Assembly: GCA_020634375.1 (NCBI GenBank) | Contig: JACKBX010000015.1 | Span: forward strand, 1-64,000 | From: Ardenticatenaceae bacterium | GTDB lineage: Bacteria; Chloroflexota; Anaerolineae; Promineifilales; Promineifilaceae | Reading direction: 5' to 3' | DNA: 64,000 nucleotides | Part shown: positions 8,650 through 16,020 of the stretch, in pieces | Numbering within the stretch: position 1 is the stretch's first letter | Layout of the letters: every line of letters begins with the position of its first letter | Notes under the pieces: generated by a model | The model's input: the letters and a program-made list of their open reading frames with translations, nothing else | The model's database searches: none | What the model was told of the DNA's origin: nothing | Position numbers and translations under genes: made by a program

Positions 8650-11490
8650 TTAAGGATTTACCATTAACTGCCTCGGCAAGATGACAAAATCTGTGCCATT
8701 CACCGGCAGACGTGTGCCATCGGCGGCGGTGTAGACGCCCACACGCAGGGCATATGCGCCCGGCGGCAAATCGGGCGGGATGTCTAGCCGCACTTCGTCT
8801 ATCACCACTTCATCATTGACATAGCTGTCGGTGGGCAACCCTCCCGGCCATTGATCCGATTGGGTGATGATGCTGCCATCTGCATTGAGCAGGTGCACGA
8901 AGACGGTGTAGAGGTTGGTAGGTTGGGCTTCCATTTGCCAATAGAGGGTGAGCACGGCCGTTTCTCCCACACGCCCTGTCACCTCACTCATACCCCGCAA
9001 GGCCAGCACCCCGCCAAAATCATACGCCAGGGGCAGGGGGATGTCTTCGGGCAAAACAAACAAGCGATCTGTTTCAATGACGTCCACGTCGCCCAACGTC
9101 ACCGCCATGCCATTCCCCACGTGCAGTGTTAATGTTGCTGGTCCGCCGGGCAAATCTGGCGGCACAGTGAGCGTGATTTTCTCTTGCACTAATTCGCCTG
9201 CTCGCCACAACGCGGTGTCGTAGCGGCTGAGGGGCTGTTGTGCCAGCGCACGCCCTCCCAGGCTCAGGGTGATGGGCAAATGGGCGGGCAACGGCCGTTC
9301 CCCCTGCCAATACAAATCCAGCCCCAGTTTGCCCCCGGTGAGCACGCTGTCCGGTAGATGCGAACGGCCGTGCAGCCACAGCGCCCCATCCAGCCAGGAA
9401 AAGTCAGTTGAGACGGGGATATCTAGCGCTGCCAGCGCCGGAATTTGTGGGCGCGGCGGCACGCTGGTTGGTTCAGTGGATACCGTGACGCCGCGAAATA
9501 GGCCATCGCCATCCTGTACGGCTAACTGCGCTCCGGCCTCGTCAAATACGCTTAATTCTATCGTGTAGTTGTCTGGTGGCAGTGCGAGGGGGAGAGAGAC
9601 ATCGTAGCGTACCACTGGCTGCGTGCCTGGTGTCCAATGCTCTGGGTAGAAGTAGACATCATTTAGCAGTGCCGTTTCTAACCCGCTCCATATCTGCCCG
9701 GCAGCATCCCGCAAGGTGAATTTGATGTTGTAGTGGGCGGAGGTGGGCGCAGCCAAGCCCCATTGCGCATAGACAGTAAGGGTTTTGTCTGTAACGGCCG
9801 TTGCCAATCCCCACAACTGCACCTGCCCACCAAACGTTTGTGGCTGCAACCACGTTTGCGGCAAGCCGGGCGGCGGCTGCGGCGCGGGATTGCGGTAGAC
9901 CCACGCCTGTTCCAGCCCACCGTAGCGGATGGTGTGCAGCAGTTCCGCGCCGGGCACAGGAAGCTGCCAGTCATCACCGGCCAGTTGACGGCCGTTCAGT
10001 GTCACAATCAGGTAGTTAGCCTGGGCGCGGTTTTCAGGGGTGTCGGGCAGGGTGTGGCCGGGGAAGAAGGGGGCCAGCGAGGGGGGGATGTCGGCAACGG
10101 CCGTTGCTTCTGCGGTATCTGGCAGTGCGGCCAACCAGCGACCCGCCGCGCCAATGGCCTCGCCCCAGCCAACGGTGATGACGTGCCGCGCCAGCCAGGG
10201 GCCACCTGCCAACGGGTTGAATGCCGCCAATGGATAGGGTACGAAGGCCAGAAAATAAGCCAGTTGGACGGCCGTTAAGCCCGGCAGCAGCCAGCGTGAT
10301 TTTTGTGTGCGTGCCCAACCCCACGCCGCCAGCAAAGCTAGGGCGGGGATGGCGGGCAGCATGTAGCGGTCGAATTTCTTCGCTGCCAGGGAGATGGCTG
10401 CCACAAAACCCATCGCCCATAAAAGCAAGATGAGGTTAGGGGAGGGGAGGGAACGCATGAAATCTTGGCGCTCCTCCGCGTTTCTGAATAACTTCCAAAG
10501 CAAGAGCAGCAGTCCCACCAACACGATTGGTCCCAGCCGTAAGAGTAGAGCCATTGGGTAGAAGAGCAGTCCATGATCAAAAGCGGCTTGCCCCATGAAA
10601 AAGGTTGGGCGCAGGGCATTTTCAATTTGCCGCCCGCTCTCGCTGCTGATGACCTGCCATACTTGTTGTGGTGCAACCATCAGTGCTGGCAGCACGCCCA
10701 CGGTTACGATGGCAAAGCTCGCCAGCCAGGTAAGCGATTGAAGGATTGGGTTACGGGGGTTGGTAGACCGCCACAACCTAATTCCTGCCAGTGCCAGGGG
10801 GATTAGCAGGAGGCCGGGTGATTTGCTGAGGAGGGCGAGGGCGGCGGCGCTGCCGGAAACGGCCGTGCACACAAAATTCCCGCGTGGTGTGCGCAGTGCC
10901 CGCGCCAGAGCCAGCAGCGAAAGCAGCGAGAACGTCATCAGCAAGCCATCCACATGCAGCAGCCCGGACAGCCCGGCGACGAAGGGGTCTAATGCCAGCA
11001 GCGCGAAGCCCAACAGGGCGACATCTTGATAGCGGTCTCTGAATGCTGAATGTTGAATGCTGAATGCTGAAAACAGCGCGTATGCCAGCACCAGCCCGGC
11101 ACTGTTTACCAGTGCGACTATCAGTCGCCCGGCGTTGAGGAAGTGTGCCAGTTGTTGGAAGGCGGTGATGTTGTCGGGTGTCATCCAGGCGAGGTGGGTG
11201 ATCCAGGTGTAAACGGCCGTGTCCTCTGGGCGCAGCAGCAGTTGCAAGGAGATGCCCAGCGCACCCAGCCAGGTCGTCGTCACTCCTGGGTGGCCGGTGA
11301 CGATGGTATGCGCCCAATCCCGCGCTAGCAGCGCCTCACGGAAGGCGACTGAGCGCTGCACCCACATCAACTCGTCTGGCGTGACGTAACGGCCGATTGC
11401 CAGCAGCCGCGGCAGCAGCGCCAGTAAAAACAACGCCACGTAAAACCAGCGGGAGTGGGAGAATTTTTGCCAGGTGTTCATCAAAATCAT
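8650..11490 (-). CDS. GT39/ArnT-like membrane glycosyltransferase with long exported C-terminal region
   Basis: The 946-residue protein has an N-terminal polytopic half. About eleven hydrophobic helices run to residue about 430, beginning FYVALFLLALLPRLLA. The first exported loop carries TPDELMW, the acidic D-E pair of GT39/PMT-like enzymes that use polyprenyl-phosphate sugar donors. The C-terminal half (about 450-946) is beta-rich with repeated stretches (DLPGGPATLTLHVGN, DLPPGAYALRVGVYT), which suggests extracytoplasmic Ig-like domains. An in-frame heptamer array (11039-11073) encodes FSAFSIQHSAF between two helices. ATG at 11481 is an alternative start. The substrate is unknown, and there is no neighbouring glycan operon. 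Confidence 0.8.
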   Translation of the reverse strand: MILMNTWQKFSHSRWFYVALFLLALLPRLLAIGRYVTPDELMWVQRSVAFREALLARDWAHTIVTGHPGVTTTWLGALGISLQLLLRPEDTAVYTWITHLAWMTPDNITAFQQLAHFLNAGRLIVALVNSAGLVLAYALFSAFSIQHSAFRDRYQDVALLGFALLALDPFVAGLSGLLHVDGLLMTFSLLSLLALARALRTPRGNFVCTAVSGSAAALALLSKSPGLLLIPLALAGIRLWRSTNPRNPILQSLTWLASFAIVTVGVLPALMVAPQQVWQVISSESGRQIENALRPTFFMGQAAFDHGLLFYPMALLLRLGPIVLVGLLLLLWKLFRNAEERQDFMRSLPSPNLILLLWAMGFVAAISLAAKKFDRYMLPAIPALALLAAWGWARTQKSRWLLPGLTAVQLAYFLAFVPYPLAAFNPLAGGPWLARHVITVGWGEAIGAAGRWLAALPDTAEATAVADIPPSLAPFFPGHTLPDTPENRAQANYLIVTLNGRQLAGDDWQLPVPGAELLHTIRYGGLEQAWVYRNPAPQPPPGLPQTWLQPQTFGGQVQLWGLATAVTDKTLTVYAQWGLAAPTSAHYNIKFTLRDAAGQIWSGLETALLNDVYFYPEHWTPGTQPVVRYDVSLPLALPPDNYTIELSVFDEAGAQLAVQDGDGLFRGVTVSTEPTSVPPRPQIPALAALDIPVSTDFSWLDGALWLHGRSHLPDSVLTGGKLGLDLYWQGERPLPAHLPITLSLGGRALAQQPLSRYDTALWRAGELVQEKITLTVPPDLPGGPATLTLHVGNGMAVTLGDVDVIETDRLFVLPEDIPLPLAYDFGGVLALRGMSEVTGRVGETAVLTLYWQMEAQPTNLYTVFVHLLNADGSIITQSDQWPGGLPTDSYVNDEVVIDEVRLDIPPDLPPGAYALRVGVYTAADGTRLPVNGTDFVILPRQLMVNP
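11039..11073. repeat. 7-nt tandem array inside the GT39 gene
   Basis: Five units run CTGAATG CTGAATG TTGAATG CTGAATG CTGAAAA. It is read in frame on the minus strand as SAFSIQHSAF. It belongs by design, not by sequence, to the heptamer arrays of the trp region. Confidence 0.85.
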
Positions 11491-11535
11491 TGTCTCATAA
11501 ACGGCAGCAGTGCAAAAGTGATAAAATATTTTACT

Positions 11536-12426
11536 ATGTCCGCAGAGAATCCAATCCGTGACGTTTATTTTGCCAATCCGCGTGTTCCCAGGTTAGACGT
11601 GGAGATTATTGCCCTTGAAACCCTGTTTAATCGTGGGTTGAATCACATATTGCAAGCGCCGCACCGCGTGTACTTTTACCAGATCGTCATCTGTACACAA
11701 GGCGTAGGCACACATTTGATTGATTTTGTGGAGAGTGCTTATGATGAGGAAACGCTGCTGCTTGTTTCCAAAGGGCAGGTGCATCAATTTCAGGTGAATC
11801 CGGCCAACCAGGGGTTTCTCATCCTGTTTACGTCTGAGTTTCTTTACGAGAATGCTACTGAGATTAACTTGTCTCACAGCTTGCGGGTGTTTGAGCAGGC
11901 GTTGTTTTCACCGGCGATACGGCCGTTGCCAGACCAGCAGCAGTCGCTAAAGACGTTGTGTCAGATGATGTATCACGAATACCATGCCCCACCCGACAAG
12001 CTATCTACCGAGGTTTTGCGCCACCTGCTGCGTTTGATTCTGTTGCAAATTGAACGTGCTCAACAGATCAACCCATCCAGCCAGCAGGCTGCGCCTTATT
12101 ACCAGGAGTTTGTAGCCTTTCGCCGGTTGGTGGAGCGTGATTTAGGGCGGTCGCGTAATGTGCAGTATTATGCCCGCCAATTGGCTATCTCTGCCAAAAA
12201 GCTCAACGAATTGGCCCGCCAGGTAGTCAATAAAACCGCTAAAAATTTCATTGATGAACAAGTTGTGCTTGAAGCGCAGCGATTGCTGGCCCAGGGGGAT
12301 ATGCCTATCAAAGAAATTGCCTACCATTTGGGATTTAGTGAACCGACCAACCTGGGGAAGTTCTTCAAAAAGCATACGCATATGACCCCGCTGGCCTTTC
12401 GCCAACAATTTCACCCGTCTGACTAG
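11536..12426 (+). CDS. AraC-family transcriptional regulator
   Basis: This 296-residue regulator has an N-terminal cupin-like sensor domain (about 15-140) and a C-terminal double HTH of AraC type (about 200-295: YARQLAISAKKLNELARQV, then MPIKEIAYHLGFSEPTNLGKFFKKH, PLAFRQQF). ATG at 11536 is preferred over the upstream codon at 11455, which lies inside the divergent GT39 gene. Its start is 45 bp from the GT39 start. It precedes the NTF2-like gene by 108 bp in the same direction and is the obvious candidate to control it. Confidence 0.88.
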   Translation: MSAENPIRDVYFANPRVPRLDVEIIALETLFNRGLNHILQAPHRVYFYQIVICTQGVGTHLIDFVESAYDEETLLLVSKGQVHQFQVNPANQGFLILFTSEFLYENATEINLSHSLRVFEQALFSPAIRPLPDQQQSLKTLCQMMYHEYHAPPDKLSTEVLRHLLRLILLQIERAQQINPSSQQAAPYYQEFVAFRRLVERDLGRSRNVQYYARQLAISAKKLNELARQVVNKTAKNFIDEQVVLEAQRLLAQGDMPIKEIAYHLGFSEPTNLGKFFKKHTHMTPLAFRQQFHPSD

Positions 12427-12534
12427 ACCGCTCCAATTTTAACCATAACTTGGCTTGATTTAACCTTTAACTCGATTATGCAATCCGTATATTAGTTGGT
12501 GTCAATACATCAACATTAAATTAAGGAGAACATA

Positions 12535-13293
12535 ATGACAAACAGAGAAAAGGTAGTTGCCCTCTTGAACAGCCTGGAGACTGGTGAGCAAGCACCTGTG
12601 GCCTATATCAACCCCAATAAGTATATTCAACATAATCTTATGGTGGGTGACGGGTTGGCTGCATTTGGTGAATTACTGCAACACAAACCGCCACAAGGGT
12701 TTAAGGTGAAGGTGTTCCGTGCCTTTGAGGATGGCGATTATGTCTTTACTCATACCGATTATGATTTTTTTGGTCCCAAGATTGGCTTTGACATTTTTCG
12801 TTTTGAGAATGGCTTGATTGTGGAACATTGGGATAACTTGCAAGAAACGGTGACTGTTACCAAGAGTGGGCACAGTATGATCGATGGCCCGGCTACAGTC
12901 AGTGATTTGGATAAGACGGCCGTTAACAAAGTCCTCGTCCGCTCTTTCTATGAGGAAGTCCTGATTGGGGGCGATTTCGACAAGATTACTGATTACGTCA
13001 GTGCTGAGAAGTACGTCCAGCACAATCCCGGCATAGCAGATGGCATTTCGGGTTTGTTTACGGCCGTTCAGCAGATGATGGAGGCTGGTCAAACGATGGA
13101 AGTGCGTGCGCTCCATCTGCTCTTGGGTGAAGGCGATTTTGTGCTGGGGCAGTCTGAAGGGGCGTTTGCTGGCGCAGAAGTCACTTTCTACGACCTGTTT
13201 CGCATTGAGAACGGCAAAATCACTGAACATTGGGATGTTGTCGAGCCGCTGCTTCCCAGAGACCAGTGGCAGAATGAGAATGGTAAATTTTAG
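12535..13293 (+). CDS. SnoaL/NTF2-like protein with two tandem domains
   Basis: The 252-residue protein starts at an ATG 6 bp after AAGGAGA. It consists of two homologous NTF2-like halves, about 5-120 and 130-245, each with the pattern ...YIQHN / YVQHNPG ... DYVFTHT / DFVLGQS ... FDIFRFENGLIVEHWD / YDLFRIENGKITEHWD. Such proteins are small-molecule isomerases/hydrolases or ligand binders (SnoaL-like cyclases). The tandem duplication is seen directly. The substrate is unknown. The upstream AraC gene suggests induction by a small compound. Confidence 0.85.
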   Translation: MTNREKVVALLNSLETGEQAPVAYINPNKYIQHNLMVGDGLAAFGELLQHKPPQGFKVKVFRAFEDGDYVFTHTDYDFFGPKIGFDIFRFENGLIVEHWDNLQETVTVTKSGHSMIDGPATVSDLDKTAVNKVLVRSFYEEVLIGGDFDKITDYVSAEKYVQHNPGIADGISGLFTAVQQMMEAGQTMEVRALHLLLGEGDFVLGQSEGAFAGAEVTFYDLFRIENGKITEHWDVVEPLLPRDQWQNENGKF

Positions 13294-13316
13294 GATGCAT
13301 TTTGGTCGTTGATGGA

Positions 13317-13358
13317 AACGGCCGTTGTTCGCAAACAGCAACGGCCGTTTTGTTGTTG
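13317..13358 (+). terminator. Terminator built from two ACGGCCGT palindromes
   Basis: AACGGCCGTTG (13317-13327) and CAACGGCCGTT (13339-13349) form an 11-bp stem with an 11-nt loop, followed by TTGTTGTTG. It lies 23 bp past the NTF2-like stop codon. Each arm is one copy of the genome-wide octamer. Confidence 0.65.
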
Positions 13359-13521
13359 ATCGCTGACATTAAAGATCATATTATTCCTGCGTCGCTAAAT
13401 GGAACTTTATAGTTTTTGCGGGGCGCAGCCATTTCATGATCAGCAAAGTGGTTGGGAAGAAATGGCCATGTGTATCTTACAAAGATAAAAAGCAAGTTTC
13501 CCCGCTTGTTGAGGTTGGGTT

Positions 13522-15951
13522 ATGAAATGGGAATGGCTGAGATACACAGTTTGGGCAACGGCCGTTTTTGCCTTTACATCTATCATAAGCAACTTAGCTA
13601 GCAGCACACTCCATACATCGTATGGGATGCTCATACCAATTCTGGTGGGCATTCTTACCGGTGTATTTCTGTGGCAGACTAAGCTTAAAATCGAAGCACA
13701 TAACGAGGCCCGCACAACCGAGTTAACACAAACCATTGCTACTTTGCAAGACGAAGCCCTCTCTTACCAGGATACAACGGCTGCTTTTCACCAGAGCGAA
13801 CAACATCTCCAGTCACTTTTACGCTTGTCCAACCAATTGCAGCACGTTAATACCTATGATGAGATCATAACTGCTTTGACTTCAGAGGTCCGAGTCATTC
13901 TGGGTTATCGATCTGCCTGGCTTTACCTTGTTGATGAAAAGCATGAAGTTGCATCTTTGATAACTTATCGGGGGGAGAATATTCCGACTTCTCTTAATGA
14001 AGCCTTCTCTGTCAACATTTCAGGAGACCCTTTTTTAGAGGAAAGCCTGGCTGCTAGCCACATCGTCGTTGTAGAAGACGCACGAACCGACTCACGAACA
14101 AACCCGCAAATTATCCAAGAGCTTGGCAGCCGAACTATCGTCCACGTTCCACTGTGTTTATTGGATAAGCAGTTAGGCATTTTAGGTATGGGGACATTTG
14201 GTGATGAAGGCATTAAAGTGCCGCAGCCAGATCAACTAGATTATCTGTCTACCCTGGCAAATCACATTGCCGTCGCTGTTGAACGAGTCCAGTTTATTGA
14301 GAAACGACGCCAGTACGAACGGACCTTACGAGAAAGCGAAGAACGGTATCGTCTGTTAGTTGAATCGGCTCCTTTAGCAATCCTGGTGTATGACAATGAT
14401 AAAATCGTCTATGCCAATCCAACGGCCGTAAACATATTCCGGGCTGAAAGCCTTGATACTTTTTTGGGAAAATCTTTTTTGGAATTCATTCATCCAGATT
14501 CGCTGGCGCTGGTACAGAGCCGCCGTCAGCAACTTGCTGCTGGTGAGCGCTTGGAACCGGTGGAAGAGCGCGTCATTCGTTTTGATGGACAAGTGTGCGA
14601 TATTGAAGTTCATACAAGTCCAATTATGTACCAGGGGCGGACGGCCGTTCTCGCCATGGTAAAAGACATCACCGTTGCAAAAGTAATGGAAGCAGAAAAC
14701 AAACGACTGCTGGCCGAAACAGCCGAGTATCTGCAACGCGAAGAACACCTCAACGAAATCGCCAGGATTATCAGCGGCACCTTGAAACTGCCAGCTCTTG
14801 CCTCCAATATTGTCCACTTGGCAACCCAATTGGTAGATGCAGAAAAAGGCGCATTAGCCCTTATAGATGAAACTGGTGAAAGCCTGACTTACACTTACTT
14901 TTGCAATCTGCCACCGAACTTCACCAGTTCCGCCCGCCCCAAAGGCCAGGGGATTGCCTGGCTCACCATCTTAACAAACCAGGCCATTCATCTGGGAGAT
15001 TACAGCACCCACCCTCAAGCCCAACCAGAGTGGATACACATGGGCATCAGAGCGGTCATGAGCATTCCCGTCATCACCCAAGATACCTGTTTGGGCACAC
15101 TCCTCTTATGCAACACAACAGAAGGTAAGCTGTTTAGCGAACGCGATTTGGCTAATGCCAAATCTGTTGGTCGTCAGGCAGGCGTTGCCATTCACAACGC
15201 GCGACTTTACGCTACAGAGCATGAGCGCGTCGAAGCTCTGGCTAAAACACTTGCCCAGCAAGAAGAACTGAATCGTTTGATGACCGGGTTCTTGCAAAAC
15301 ACCTCGCACGAACTGCGTACCCCTTTAGCTATTGCAATGGGATACATAGACCTTATTGCAGAAGACATTTCCGGGGAATTGACGGTCAATCAAAAAGAGA
15401 TGGTAGTTATTGCCCAACGCCGCTTGCATTCCTTAAGTCAAATTGTTGCTGACCTGACAACCCTTTCCCTATTTGATGAACATTTACCAGTCCAGTTTGA
15501 GTTAGTTAATCTAGTCGAATTAGTCGAAAAAGTTGCAACCGACTTCCATTTACTGGCTAAAAAAGCATCTCTATCTTTACAAACAGACGTAGGTACTATT
15601 CCACTTGTCCCTGGCAATGCCAGCCTACTTTGGCAAATGCTGGACAACTTGTTAAGCAATGCAATCAAATTCACCCACTCAGGGGGGCAGGTCAATGTTC
15701 GCCTATTCCAGGACAACGCGCACGTCACCCTGGAGATTGCCGACACCGGCATTGGTATCACTCCGGCACAAATGAACCGCATCTTTGAACGATTTTATCA
15801 GGCAGATAGCAGCGCTTCTCGCACCTATGGTGGTACAGGATTGGGACTGTCGCTAGTAAAAGAAATCGTTGGGGTACATGGTGGTGATATACAGGTGGAA
15901 AGCGAAGTGAAAAAGGGAAGTACATTTCGGATTTTACTGCCCCTAGCTTGA
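13522..15951 (+). CDS. Membrane sensor histidine kinase (GAF-PAS-GAF-HisKA-HATPase)
   Basis: In this 809-residue kinase two membrane helices occupy residues 6-55. A coiled linker precedes a GAF domain (about 95-260, IVVVEDARTD ... GILGMGTFGDEG), a PAS domain (about 272-390, RLLVESAPLAILVYDNDKIVYANP), and a second GAF (about 415-555). The HisKA phospho-acceptor H596 is in TSHELRTPL. The ATPase shows the N box (LLDNLLSNAIKFT-like: MLDNLLSNAIKF), DTGIGI and GGTGLGLSLVKEI. It should autophosphorylate and pass phosphate to a response regulator, but none is encoded nearby. Its first GAF closely resembles that of the kinase at 47852-50170, so the two are paralogues. Confidence 0.92.
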   Translation: MKWEWLRYTVWATAVFAFTSIISNLASSTLHTSYGMLIPILVGILTGVFLWQTKLKIEAHNEARTTELTQTIATLQDEALSYQDTTAAFHQSEQHLQSLLRLSNQLQHVNTYDEIITALTSEVRVILGYRSAWLYLVDEKHEVASLITYRGENIPTSLNEAFSVNISGDPFLEESLAASHIVVVEDARTDSRTNPQIIQELGSRTIVHVPLCLLDKQLGILGMGTFGDEGIKVPQPDQLDYLSTLANHIAVAVERVQFIEKRRQYERTLRESEERYRLLVESAPLAILVYDNDKIVYANPTAVNIFRAESLDTFLGKSFLEFIHPDSLALVQSRRQQLAAGERLEPVEERVIRFDGQVCDIEVHTSPIMYQGRTAVLAMVKDITVAKVMEAENKRLLAETAEYLQREEHLNEIARIISGTLKLPALASNIVHLATQLVDAEKGALALIDETGESLTYTYFCNLPPNFTSSARPKGQGIAWLTILTNQAIHLGDYSTHPQAQPEWIHMGIRAVMSIPVITQDTCLGTLLLCNTTEGKLFSERDLANAKSVGRQAGVAIHNARLYATEHERVEALAKTLAQQEELNRLMTGFLQNTSHELRTPLAIAMGYIDLIAEDISGELTVNQKEMVVIAQRRLHSLSQIVADLTTLSLFDEHLPVQFELVNLVELVEKVATDFHLLAKKASLSLQTDVGTIPLVPGNASLLWQMLDNLLSNAIKFTHSGGQVNVRLFQDNAHVTLEIADTGIGITPAQMNRIFERFYQADSSASRTYGGTGLGLSLVKEIVGVHGGDIQVESEVKKGSTFRILLPLA

Positions 15952-16020
15952 CCCAATAGAGTATACTTGACTAAGCCCCGTCAGTTCCGGCTACACAATT
16001 CATATTTGGTGGAGAAACCG

